NCBI RefSeq assembly: GCF_041260155.1
Contig: NC_091944.1
Span: forward strand, 19,001,272-19,065,271
Direction: 5' to 3'
DNA length: 64,000 nt
From: Ptychodera flava
Taxonomy: Eukaryota > Hemichordata > Enteropneusta > Ptychoderidae
Part shown: positions 12,101 to 23,500 of the stretch, one piece after another
How positions within the stretch are numbered: position 1 is the first letter of the stretch
How the letters are laid out: each line of letters starts with the position of its first letter
Program-made: the position numbers and the translations under genes
The notes under the pieces: model-generated
What the model was told of the DNA's origin: nothing
What the model saw: the letters and a program-made list of their open reading frames with translations, nothing else
Database searches by the model: none

Positions 12101-13364
12101 CGCCCATTACAGGTTTCTCAAGGATGGGAAAGAGCTTTCAAGTCTTCCGGCAGAGTCCATTGCCAAAATTGAAAGCAAGACAAGAAGCAAGGAGATTGAG
12201 CAGTTCTCCAGGCTGTCTCTTTGCTTGGTGTTGCAGCATGAGTCAGATTCAGATTCCAATTCTGGCAAGATTTTGTGCTGCTACGATGAGAAGATCCATG
12301 ACTGGATGTTCCTAGATGTCTTCCCACCCAGGTGCAGTGAATTCAACAACAGCCTTCATTCCTCCTTCCGGCACAACTACGTCGCTCTGAAGGTTGGCCA
12401 TTTCAGCAGGCGATTTTATGAATACGATCCATACGATTACCGGGAAATGCAAATTGTAACTTACAATCCGTTTGATCACAAGCGACTTGTTTTCGAATCA
12501 TTCATGTATGATACATTTACCGGAAACTGGAGAGCAGTGCCCCACATGACACCGCCAGGATTGTCGCGGGCTGATCTTCTTCTGGCAGAGTCTGAAGACG
12601 TGCTTTATGCGATACCCCCATACTTAACAAAAAGGAAGGGTTTGATTGTTTATGTCTATCAGTACAGCCACTCTTCGCCGTTGCACTGGCAACGCCACGT
12701 TGTGACACCGTCACAGTTTCAGGAAAACACAACTGCAGACATACAGTTCCTCAATGCATGTCTCCACCAGGGGTCACTGTATGCTCTTTGTTCCCAGCAA
12801 CAGGAAGATTCAGGTTGCGAGTCGCTCATCATCGTCAAGGTTACTCGCAGCTCACACGGCGGGGGAGAATCAGACTTCTTGGAGATGGACTCTGATTACC
12901 TGAGCTTGGACACACCTGTCACGGGCAACTACGCCAGAATCCTGTCGAATGGCTCATCCATCTTTCTCATTACTTCCTCAAGTTCAAGGTTAAGGGCGTT
13001 GCAATCACCTCCAAACACACTAGTCGTGTTTAAACTCAAAGAGAACACGATTGATTCCTTTGAAGAAGTTGCCATGATCCATGCTGCAACACTGGGCATC
13101 AGATCCCTCACTGCATTCCTCCAGGACTGCAAGGTCGTTCTGATCCAAGACTGCCTCTACTTCCTGTCCCCAGAGACAGTCGATGACATCATCTTCATTA
13201 ACATAAACACCAAAGCTACAGGCCATATATCCTTGCCACACTTCATATTTGACCCTAGAAAGGACATTATCGCGTTATTTCCTCTCGGTGTTCCTCGTGA
13301 GCTTGGCACATGTGCCACTATGCTAAAAAAGAAGAACATAGACATAGTAAGAGATGATATTTAA
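9102..13364 (+). CDS. BTB-BACK-kelch-like protein (two exons)
   Basis: Exon 1 is 9102-9176 (25 codons, MAFLRRLFGYG...) and ends at a GT donor. Exon 2 is 11436-13364 after a pyrimidine-rich CAG acceptor. The junction is phase 0 and the protein is 667 aa. An in-frame TGA at 9090-9092 supports the start. A strongly acidic run lies at about 40-60. A BTB/POZ domain follows at about 116-220, with motif FLFVVHQDLLVERSGYVKML and the typical acidic strand and LDHLYG helix. A BACK-like helical region is at about 222-290. The C-terminal 370 residues read as a degenerate kelch-type beta-propeller, with repeated aromatic strands such as FMYDTFTGNWRAVPHM. Proteins of this architecture commonly act as Cullin-3 substrate adaptors; that function is inferred. 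I cannot assign an orthologue. The coding region is richer in GC than its surroundings. Confidence 0.9.
9391..9953. mobile_element. TIR element in BTB-kelch intron 1
   Basis: GGGGCCTCAGTCTCCGATGA near 9393 is reverse-complemented at about 9935-9953. A second inner pair, GCTGTTCACGGTTACAG (about 9569) and its counterpart ACTGTGAACGGCC (about 9852), suggests nesting or a subterminal repeat. No coding sequence. Confidence 0.65.
9419..9526 (+). repeat. Three tandem copies of an approximately 35-bp unit
   Basis: CTGTATTGAATTTTGCAGCG recurs at 9424, 9460 and 9494 with small changes. It sits just inside the left TIR of the 9391-9953 element. Confidence 0.8.
10799..11020. mobile_element. Family A MITE, piggyBac-like (copy 2)
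   Basis: In intron 1 of the BTB-kelch-like gene. The left end is decayed (CTCCTTTGAGCGCC) and the right end is intact (CTCAAAGGGTTAA). The interior is the same as in the other family-A copies. Confidence 0.75.
11040..11340. mobile_element. Family E palindromic MITE in BTB-kelch intron 1
   Basis: Keeps AGCTAGTAGTGACTTCTGAT near the left, CTTGTTCTACTCTGCAACCC inside, and GTGAAAAAATCAC near the right end. Diverged. Confidence 0.5.
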
Positions 13365-13715
13365 GACTGTTAGATCGTTAATGGAGAGTATGGAAAATAA
13401 GATGTCTATTTACAGATAATAAATATTATCAAGTTCCTCAGTGGATAATATAAGTTGTTTCAAAATATGAATCTTTAATCTAGTGCAATTTACTGTCACA
13501 AAGCATAGTTTTGCCACCTTTCCTCAGATACTGTACGTAATAGACTCAAGTGATTCTGTAATGTCATACCTTGTCATGCGTACAGTTAGACTTAATCTAT
13601 TTTTACATGATATTATATTGTGTGTTGAGAAGTGTTTGGAGTTATGTGCTATTTGTATGACACGTCTTTAAAACTTTCTGGCATGTGTAATGTTCCCATC
13701 TGACCATTCCATGTG

Positions 13716-13745
13716 ATCACAGTCCCTTTGTGGAGGGACTGTGAT
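13716..13745 (+). other. Perfect 11-bp stem-loop in BTB-kelch 3' region
   Basis: ATCACAGTCCC is followed by an 8-nt loop and then its exact reverse complement GGGACTGTGAT. It lies about 350 nt after the stop codon. It could be a 3' UTR structure or a tiny MITE footprint. Confidence 0.55.
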
Positions 13746-13986
13746 GTGATAGATAGTAGCCTTATGTTTGTGAAGACAGGAAAAAAGTCATTAAATCCTA
13801 ATGTAACTCATGTTGAAGAAAAAAGTCGTTAGCATGTGATATTTGCAGGTTTAAATATGTTGTTTTCCATGAGTATGCTGTTTTCTTTTGTTTGCTTTTG
13901 CATATTATGCCTAAATGTATTATGTATGCCAAATTGGTTTTACATATTGAATAGGGATCTCAGTCATGTCAGGTACAATGTATTAA

Positions 13987-14206
13987 AACCCTTTGAGCGC
14001 CAAAGTCAACTTTTGTCGCCTTTATAAAATGTATCCCAGTCAAACTTTTTCAGATTTTTGCCAAAATTTTGGTGAAAACTGCAGCCAATGAAATGTGATG
14101 TCTGTTTGGTCCAAAATAATAAAAAAAATTACGGAAAATTCCTAAAAATTGTTAAAATGCTGCACTAAAATTTTGGTGGGAAAAATTACAGCACTTAAAG
14201 GGTTAA
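13987..14206. mobile_element. Family A MITE, piggyBac-like (copy 3)
   Basis: CCCTTTGAGCGCC at the left and AAAGGGTTAA at the right, in the region downstream of the BTB-kelch-like stop codon. The left TTAA is degraded. Confidence 0.75.
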
Positions 14207-14913
14207 TGTCATGAAACAGAAAGTTTTGAACTTTCTCTCAAGCTTTTCTCAGGAAACTTTAATGTAGATTTGCATGTTGCCAACAAAGTTTTTTCAAGTG
14301 AATATTTCTCATCTAAGATGGCAAGGAAACCCCCATCATGCTATATATTTTCAAACAGCAGAGAACCTACAGTTTAGTCTGATAGCAATAGTTTACTCGA
14401 TGGATGAAGTGCATGTATATTTGGGGTAAAAAACCTTCATTGTGGTATTAATGATAAAAATTAATTCAAGTATAAAACTTGACACTATTTTCTGAAATGT
14501 AATATTACACTTGAAAGAAAAGTATATGTAGAAAAAAAAACGACTATTTAATTTAAATTTGCATTATCTATCTACATTCTAAAATGGCATGGGTTGAAAG
14601 ACTGACACTCAAAAAGTGATTAGAAACATCATTAACAAAATTGAAAGGCCTCTTATTCCAAATGTATGAACTTAATTGCCAAACAAAATAGTCGTTTTGT
14701 TATATATCAGGAAAATTTGGTGATTTGTAAACATTTGCATAAATCAACACTTCTATATCATGCAACTTACGACTGCTTGACAAGCTAAAAGGTGAACCCA
14801 ACCAATATTTTAATCTTCGGTCAACAAATTTATTAAAAATGAATGAATATTTGCAAAAAAACTGATTTTGTAGCAAAATACGCTGTGTTGGGTGCAGTGC
14901 CCTTTGTTGATAA

Positions 14914-15132
14914 TCACGAATAAAAAATCAAGGGCCGTCATGCAAATTTACTGAATTTTGAAATTCAAAATGGCCGCTCTATTCTATGCCAACACTGTAT
15001 GGTTTCACAACAGTCTAGTTGGTGAAAAGTTCATTTACTCCAATGGCTCCCAAATGAGTTCAAACAGTAGTCTTGAAATATGTTGTAACACTTTGAGTGT
15101 CCAAAAACAGTTCCTATGGTACATTCTGCCTA
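14914..15132. mobile_element. Family D remnant downstream of BTB-kelch-like gene
   Basis: Shares the AATCAAGGGCCGTCATGCAA and AAAATGGCCGC blocks and a decayed right end (GGTACATTCTGCCTAAAG) with family D. Confidence 0.55.
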
Positions 15133-15953
15133 AAGATTTGTGAATCGATGTGTAACACAAGTAATCCATAATTTTCATTTTCACTATTTTTGCCACATGC
15201 TCATTGTTCATTTACAAATTAGTTAAATCTGCACATTATCAGAAAGATTTGAATATCTTGTCTGTGCAATATCAAATGTACAGTTTTTAGAACAAATTGT
15301 AGTTTTATGTAATGATAATGTGTGATATAAACACGTAGAGTGCAATAATAAAGAAAACTTCCTATCAACATATATACTGTCTGCTCATTCATCTTATAAC
15401 TTACAAGTTTAGATTGTTATATGCATATATGTGTGGTTGTCACAGTATGCTTCATTGCTTGGATGATTTTTGTTTTGCTTGGACTTTTTTGAATCAGAAC
15501 AGGGTAATAATAGGACTTCACATGGGTTTTTCTGTGAGAAAAGAAGATTGCTAAGTCATCACTATTAGCATTTTGCCAAAGCTTTGATATCCTTCACAAA
15601 ATCAGGTTATCTCCAGAAAGGCTACACTCAAAGGTCACATAAGATATCCAGAGAATCCATTTTCTTTGGGAACTATTTCATCCAAATAAGCACAGCCAAT
15701 TCTACTATGATGACTGTGAAATAAAAAATAGTTTAAAACTGCCTTTTCACTGACCACAGGGAACTAGGATAAACAAATGTGTGCCGTCAGTATCACTACT
15801 CACTGAAGTCTACATGTACTGCCACTGCATCTTTATATGTTGCATGTGTTGTTCAGTCAATTATTTCAATTCTTGTTCAGTTGTTTTTATCATTTATTTG
15901 TTTGTTTATTGTGGCTTCCCTGTGCAGTAACTAGTGTATATTTTTTATTCTGT

Positions 15954-16086
15954 TGACGTCACTTTTTGCCAGTTTTGAGTTTTTAATCCACTACGTTAGC
16001 AAGCTATCGACCCGCTAATTGACTAATCTATGGACAACACGACAACACCTGGTATACCGGTCGTCATGCTCATATTGGTCACGTGA
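15954..16086 (+). promoter_or_regulatory. Promoter elements of the crotonase gene (CRE and E-box)
   Basis: TGACGTCA, a full CRE palindrome, is at 15954-15961. TCACGTGA is at 16079-16086, 74 bp before the ATG. The same 8-mer occurs twice in the FAM8A1/BTB promoter. The motifs are seen directly; promoter function is inferred from position. Confidence 0.55.
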
Positions 16087-16159
16087 TTTCCCTAAAGTGT
16101 GTATTTTTATTACTTAGCTAGGGAGTCTCAAGTTGTGCGTGACCTCATTTGACACAATC

Positions 16160-19100
16160 ATGGCGGCTTTTCTGAATCGCTTCTGCTGCTCAAACTTTCG
16201 GGTCCTTTTGGCAAGTACACCAGGTCGAGTTTCTGCGTACCAACGGACATTTTGTTCTTCGCAGAACGGAGGTAGGGCGACATGTAATGTATTTTTGCTA
16301 TCATGTGAGATCAACTCCAACTTTCATAGTTGCACACTTTGCACTTGCCCCGCACACAGGGACTGTGCCCCGCACTTGCACAGATTTCACCACGGCCCCT
16401 CACCTTGCTCCACCGCCGTGATTTCACCAAAACTGCGGCTGCATGGAATCACTCAGCTAGCTGGCTTTACTCACCCCATGTTTATTGGAAGCCCGAGGGT
16501 AATCGGTCTTGGGAACCACGCAGTATACGTACCAGCAAGTGATGCGATAATGACCAACAGAAAAGGTCAGGGCTGTCTTGACTTTTTGCGCTCGTACTCG
16601 TAGCTGGGCAGATCATCATGCAGATGTAGGACAGTATGCCTAGCTGCGTACAGTACACAGCAAGGCACACTATACCAAAAGAGGATTTGCTCATGATCGG
16701 GCGAAAAAGTTGACCTCCTGATCAGGAGAACTTCTCCCGATATAGAGACTTCTTTTGACAGAATAGTTCTGCACAATTTTGCGCGTTTAGAAAAGTGTAC
16801 CAGTAAGTTCATTATCAAATTTAAGGGTGGGTTTACTACCATAACTTTCTTTGCATATTTTCACATTTATTCAATAACAGTGATACTCTCTGTGGAAAAT
16901 GCATACAGCAAATTGTCACTTACATGAAAATGTATTTCCCCAGTGTGGATCAACTCCATTTGTACTTTTCAATGTAAAAGCCATGTCCTGGAATAACACA
17001 TTGAAGCTGTTAGACATTTTGAACAAAGTCTCCCAATCAGGAAAATTCTGTCATTTCAGAGAAAAAACTTTCATTGAATTTATCAAAATGTACATATAAC
17101 ATTTCCAGGAAGTCTCCCCATCAGGAAAGAATCCCCTTTTGGTCTAGTGTGCTTTGCTGGTACAGGCTGCACCTCAAACCACACACCTACACCTACCTAG
17201 CCAATGCCATATGGCTCCATTTCCTTCTCTTCATACAAAGAGCTTTCACATTCATTTTCTCCTCTACATTACCGGGGCTCAAAGTTACGATTTTCAGTAG
17301 GCCACAGTCCGCTTTTTCAGAGGCTTCACCAATAAAAAACCAAGCATTTGAAAATAAAAATCATAAAGAATGCTATACATCAAAGATCATGGTGATCTTC
17401 TGTTTCTAAAATTATTTGTGTATTAACATTTATGGCTGCAACTTTGAGCACTGCATCATTATTGCCAGTGTAGTGGCTGGAGATAAAACTGAACATAGCT
17501 CCTCAAGCCCCATAGTCTCAGCTGCCTATGAAGCTGATGTTAATCCCACAGCATAAAAGTTCGTTAACAACCATGTGACTTGTCTGCGTCAGACTGAGGT
17601 GGACAGAGAGAGACATGTAGTCCTCAATCATCAAACAAAAAACTTCAATACTTCATACCATGATGCTTGATATCTAAATCCTTGAAAGTGGAGTCACAGA
17701 CTTGGAGAAGGTGAATTTTAGGCTGGTGATCTGCTACTGATTTCTACGGTTCAAAGGTTACATCATGACCCAATTACACAATATACCGATATTTGCTGCA
17801 TTTGTTGCTATCTAAAACTTGAGACTTTGTGTGAAGCCCAACAAACTCAATGTCAAATGATGACAGAGAGAATATTCAAAAAGGTTACAGCAGAATCATA
17901 CAAAACAAATCCGTAAATTTGTAATCAGTAAACTATGGTTGTTGAACTGAAATGTGCCCTGTCAGTTAACCCCAAGACTTCGCACCCATTTTTATGCAAT
18001 AAGTATCCTCTTTTTTAGCACACTGATATTGGCATTCCTTACAACATCAATTCTGACTTCAACTTTGTTATCATTGATGAATTTCAAATTCAGATGAAAA
18101 GACAGTGGTTACAGAGAAGCGAGGGAATGTGTTTTTGATTGGACTGAACAGACCTGAAGTCAGAAACTCAGTCAACATTGCCACCGGAGTTCAGTTGTTG
18201 GAAGCCTTTCAAGAATTTGAAAATGATGCAGAATCCCTTGTGGCTGTTTTCCATGGAAAAGGTGGGTTTTCCAGGATGCATAATGCCCAGTAGGTATCTA
18301 AAATGTTTTCAGTTCTTTGACCAAGTTCAAATGGGACATGTCTGACTGTATTTGTCTAATCTGTTGGTTTTATAATGAGTCATTTGCCATATCATGAATT
18401 CATCACTTTGTATATTCCTACCAAAATGCCAATCTGCTGCAGAGAACGATAAAGATGTGTTTTCCAGAATAGAATATCCAGAAAGTGAAAATTTGTAAAG
18501 CTTTGTTTTCAATTAAACTTAAATTGTATAGAATGCAATCTTTACTCTTCCTACAACAATGGCAAACTGAAATTCCAATCGCAAAATAAAACATGGGAGA
18601 TATTTCTTTTTGTATAACCCTGATAAAGTTGTTCACATTATGTCATTGGACTGTTGAAGCCACAGAAGACTACCGGTATATCATTGTTGATAACACTAAT
18701 GGATTGGCCACTGAGGAAATTTCTGTTTAGTTTCATGACACAAGCTTGATGAAGGTAATTAGGACATTTGTGATCAACTTATCAATGATAATTTTAATAC
18801 AATTTATTACTCTTTTAAAGTGTTTTTCTACATTCACAAAGGCTATGAGAATTTGCAACTTGAAGTGTAAATTCACATATTGCTCTGTTTTCCATTGCTT
18901 TGCAGGGAAATCATTCTGTGCTGGATGGGATCTCAAGGAAGTGTCAGAATATCCTCCTGATTTCCAAATAAAATATTCCCAGATGGTAAGGTGTGTCAAG
19001 TTTCTTATCCAAATGAAAAAGTCGTTTCATAGTTGTAACATTTGCAGTATTTCTGTAACTAACTGTTATGTAATCTCAACACCCATATAGAGCCCTAATC

Positions 19101-22100
19101 CACCATAAATGATAATCAGGCAAAATTTGGTGGCAAGAGGGTATATCATCGCTTTGTGCACTTTAGATCCAATTCTAGTGTCTCAAGAGGAGTCATATAT
19201 GTTTTTGCAAGTTGCAAGTTCCTCTCTCAAAGCATACTATGCTACCGGTAGTGTATACAATATTTGACTTGATAACTGCACAGTGTTAGTCAGGATTTTA
19301 GGTCAAATATAATGAGTTTCTTTACATTTGCACATGTTTTAATTATCCATGGTCCTCTTACATTGAAGTACTTCTGAATTTTTAAACATTATTGCTTTTG
19401 CCATTTCCCAACATCATCTATTGACTCTATGTAGATTTGCTTCATTGGCGAAAAGTTTAAATTTTCAATATAAGGTTCACTTAATGAAAACTTTGCATCA
19501 TTTAGCAAACTTTTTGATTTTATTAAAAACAGATATCCACCTATATGTACAAATGAATTTGAACTTAATGATTGCTGGTACAATCTTTCGGCATTGCTCG
19601 TTCATTACAGGGACCAGGAAAGTTACATTTTTCCAAACCAATCATTGGTGCCATCCAAGGATATGCAGTGGCTGGTGGCATGGAAATGGCTCTACTCTGT
19701 GACATGCGGGTGGTGGAAGAGAGTGCAATCATGGGTATCTTCTGTCGGAGATTTGGTGAGTGTGTAGTTCCACTGCATACAGATATTTGATAAGAGCACT
19801 GCTTACAATTCTGTGCAGCGCCCCCTAGAGTTCAAAGCTCACTTTGACTTGAAACTCAGGTTGAAGGCCCTTCCACATCTTTAATCTTTATCTTCTGTCA
19901 AACTTTTGAGAATAGCTTTAAAAAAGTTAACAGATAATCTTTACATGCATTTTAACCATCTGGTATGTAAGTCTGAAATATGAAATTTAGCATTTTATAC
20001 AATAAATATTATGCAGATAATTGTAATAGATTCGCCTTGAATTTCTTGACTTAAAATACAGTGTTTGAAAGTCTGTTATTACCGGTATAAAAGTTATTGA
20101 ATTTTTTTGTTTAATATGCAGCTCTTTTATTGTTTGTTGTGTCATAACTGTACATGTAGGTGTACCATTGGTGGACGGTGGGACAGTCAGACTTCCAGCA
20201 CTCATTGGTCTCGCCAGGGCTCTTGACTTGATATTAACAGGCAGACCTGTCACTGCCAGGGAAGCCCTTAACATTGGGCTGGCTAACAGAGTGGTACCTG
20301 ATGGAACAGGTTAGTCTGATTTGAAAACATTGCTCCAAATATTTTTACTGAGCTTCCTGTCGTTTATGGTAACTTTGTCAAGTATCATATGTCTACAGCT
20401 ATGTCAGTACTTCAAACCTCCATTAGTAGCTAGGACGTTTTTTTGAAAATTTTTCTGTCGCCTATTTCTCCATTCCTAAAGTCTACTTGTGGCTTTTGTA
20501 GTGGATATGAGCTCCATGTGTAACAGCGCAGGTTGGTATTTCTTTATATCACAAATATCAACTTAATGCAATGTCTAAACATGATGGATGTGGCTATTAA
20601 TTTCAATGCCACTTTGGTTAATATAGTGATCTATACAGATGAAATACAGTATCAGAGCATGAAAGCGTACGTAACTGTACCTGCAATTGTTTATATTTAC
20701 GCCGCACACTTTGGTGGCTTGCAGCTCATGGAAGGAAAGTGAGCAACCCAGAGGGTTATCCAACTTTCTGTGAGCAGTGATATGAATTCACATTTAATAC
20801 TGTTCAGGGAGTCCATAGGATGACAGATTAAAATTCATAATATGCAAAATGTATCAACAATGATTGTTTCAAATGCATATCTGCAGATAATGAGCCATTA
20901 TCAATGGAGAATCGTTGTATACCTTGGATTGTGCACTACATACCACAAGAAACAAGGGCGCTTTTGCAACATAATATTTTCACTAGGCCGTGAAAGCATC
21001 CGTATTCCCAAGGCCAACTTAAAAGCTATTGTCAAACATTTCATCTGTTGAACTTTAAATCTTTGGGTCGTTGAATTGTGAACTTGTTCAAAGATGATAT
21101 AGGGCCTGTATCAATGTCTAGCAATCCACATACAATGGAAGGTTCAATTATTAACTGTTAGTGTTAAAATACAAAGATGTTTAACTCTTCGAGTGCCAAA
21201 GTCAATTTTGTCCCCTTCATAAAATGTAACCAAGACAATTTTTTTCAAATCCAGATGTCAAAATTTTTTCAAGATTTTCCCTGAAATTTTGATCAAAAAC
21301 TGTAGTCAATGAAAAGTGATATCCATTTGGTCCAAAATCATCAAAAAATAACAGAAAAATTTATAAAAAATTAGTAAAATGCTGCACTGAAATTTTGGTG
21401 GTAAAAATTACAGCACTCAAAGGGTTAAAAGTTGTTACATATAGGCAATGTAACTTCAAAATGAAAGCTGTGAGCAAGTCAATATATTTCGCCCTATCCA
21501 GTCCCTTTAAAGTTCATATCATAGGGAAAGATGAAGATAACTGCACAAAATATTAATCAGTAAATTATTATCAAATTTACAGCATTTGATGTACAAATGT
21601 ACTGCAAGGTATTTGCACATTGTCTTCTTGTTCCATCCACTCTATAAATGCAAGTCTGTTGAAAATTTGGGATGAAAATAAGATATGAAAATGTTACATA
21701 ATGACCTTTGTAATACCCTGCAGATAAATCCACAGGTGACTTTTCTTGACCTTGGGTGGGGTTATTGACCCAAAACTGTGTTGGATTAATTAATTAGTGA
21801 ACCAAGTCCACCAATAGAGCTGCAAGTCTGATATCATCAGCTTCTTGGTGAAATTAAGATTGAATGATAGATGAGAGGAAGTGATGTGCTATAAATACGT
21901 TTGACTGTTTGTGCAATTAAGAAAAAAAAAACATTTACTGGATATTGCCAAATCAATCAAAACAAAATGTTCAGGTGATGATAGAACCTCATTCAGAAGC
22001 AGACTGTGGTACAGGGCTTACTGGCAATATCCTTATTTAGCTAATAACATTTCAATGGCCAGTCCATTTAAGGTAGTATGCGCCTCGAGAGTAAGAGACT

Positions 22101-22882
22101 TAAACTTTGCTCAAACTTTCCTCAAGGAATATTTGGACCATTCTCTTTCAAATCAAGAATAAAAATTGGGGGGTGACTGTGCTACAGAAACATATTACCA
22201 AAGATTTACCAATATTTGAAATTAAATATGGCCGCCATCCCTGTGTTAACTCTATGGAGAAAAATAAAAATTTTTATTTTCGAAAAATGAAGACTGAAAA
22301 TTTGTTCTTACTCCACGAGCTTTAACATGAACCTCCACAAGTGATAGATCAGAAAAGAATTTTAAAAGTTTGAGAGTCTGAATATCTGTCCCTGACGCAC
22401 GCTCCACCTTTAACAGCAGATTTTAATTTTGCTTGACCAAGCATGTGACAAGCCACACAGATTGATCTATTCGCAATTTATTAGGTAAACAGTGCACGAT
22501 TGATGGGGTTTCAGTGTGAACAATTATGCCTCGAATATGCAAATTGACAGTGAACAAGATGATAATTTTTGACAGTAAGAAACACACCACAAGTCTCAGT
22601 GTTACAAGATTTTTACACATCCATGCATTTGTTTTCCATGTAGCTTTGCAAGAAGCCGTCAGACTCGCCGAACAGTTGACTCGATTTCCGCAGAAGTGCA
22701 TGCTGGCTGACAGAAAATCTGCCTACAATGCCGTGTTTGACAGCAAGTCCTTTGAAGACGCCATGAACTTTGAACACGAGAATGGCAAAGTTGTGATAGC
22801 TGAAGAGTCCGTAACAGGAGCAGGAAGGTTCGTGAGTGGCGTCGGAAAATCCGGATCTTTCAAGGACTTTGGGGAAAAGTAG
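16160..22882 (+). CDS. Mitochondrial-type enoyl-CoA hydratase/isomerase (crotonase) family protein, six exons
   Basis: Exons: 16160-16271, 18094-18261, 18906-18985, 19611-19755, 20160-20309 and 22644-22882. All introns are GT-AG and the phases close to 894 nt, or 297 aa. The ATG has A at -3. Residues 1-37 lack acidic residues and are rich in Arg, Ser and hydrophobics, as in a mitochondrial presequence. The oxyanion-hole motif KSFCAGWDL is at 95-103 and [11 protein letters not shown] at 141-151. Glu145 matches the first catalytic Glu of enoyl-CoA hydratase. The second catalytic Glu (in QPEI of the rat enzyme) is not present around 160-168, where the sequence is [18 protein letters not shown] follows at 174-181 and [19 protein letters not shown] at 193-211. 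The [17 protein letters not shown] signature resembles bacterial EchA-type proteins more than canonical ECHS1. The exact reaction is unknown. Confidence 0.92.
21181..21428. mobile_element. Family A MITE, piggyBac-like (copy 4)
   Basis: In intron 5 of the crotonase gene. The left end is TTAACTCTTCGAGTGCC and the right end CTCAAAGGGTTAA. It is about 25 bp longer than its siblings because of a short internal duplication near 21240-21275. Confidence 0.75.
22068..22413. mobile_element. Family D MITE in crotonase intron 5 (near-complete)
   Basis: TTAAGGTAGTATGCGCCTC at the left; the right end is CGCACGCTCCACCTTTAA. It carries the typical AATATGGCCGCC block in the middle. Confidence 0.7.
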
Positions 22883-22920
22883 AGGAGATTCAGGTATGTC
22901 TCATATGTGAACTGTGGTGT

Positions 22921-23144
22921 TTAACCCTTTGAGCGCCAAAATCAATTTTTGTCGCCTTTGTAAACTATACCCCTGTCAATTTTTTTCAGATTTTATGAAA
23001 ATTTTGAGAAAAAACTGTAGCCAATGAAATGTGCTATCCATTTGGTCCAAAATTATCAAAAACACCCAGAAAAATTAATAACAATTGGTAAAATGTTGCA
23101 CTAAAATTTTGGTGGGAAAAAAATTGCAGCACTCAAAGGGTTAA
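22921..23144. mobile_element. Family A MITE, piggyBac-like (copy 5)
   Basis: Both ends are intact (TTAACCCTTTGAGCGCC and CTCAAAGGGTTAA). It lies 39 nt after the crotonase stop and shares its right TTAA with the adjoining family-E copy. Confidence 0.8.
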
Positions 23145-23500
23145 AAGGCCTGTAGCTGTAACTTTTGATGATTTTTTCACAGATTTTTATTTTATGATGT
23201 AAACCACAGTTTTTTGTTCTACTCCCAAAGCATGTTGAGATACACAGTATTCAGCTTATCAACTCTGCCTGTACATGTACAGACTGCATTGTTATTGTTG
23301 ACAAGTGAATTCCGGTCCAGACTAGAATTCAAATTGTAACGGTGACAGTGTCCTTTACTCGTCTGTATACATGCTACATGTTGACAAGCTGAGTAGTGAG
23401 TATTTCAACGTGCTTTTGGGAGTCAAACAAGAACTTGGCGTTGACATACAAAACAAAAATTGTGAAAAATTCATAGGTTTCAGCTACTGGCCCTTTTAGG
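23141..23500. mobile_element. Family E palindromic MITE
   Basis: TTAAAAGGCCTGTAGCTGTAA at the left, TTTCAGCTACTGGCCC at the right. The long arms are mutual reverse complements (ACACAGTATTCAGCTT blocks). It shares TTAA 23141-23144 with a family-A copy. Confidence 0.7.

Larger units (their letters stand above)
13365..15352 (+). other. Probable 3' UTR and downstream region of BTB-kelch-like gene
   Basis: There is no coding exon here. AATAAA occurs early (13418-13423) and again at 15347-15352, so short and long 3' UTRs are possible. The block includes a perfect hairpin (13716-13745), one family-A MITE (13987-14206) and family-D fragments (about 14210-14300 and 14914-15132). UTR assignment is inferred from position only. 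Confidence 0.4.

Noticed and set aside
16133-16160. Upstream extension of the crotonase start
   Set aside because: The frame is open but has no ATG before 16160, and the leader from 16160 already fits a mitochondrial presequence.
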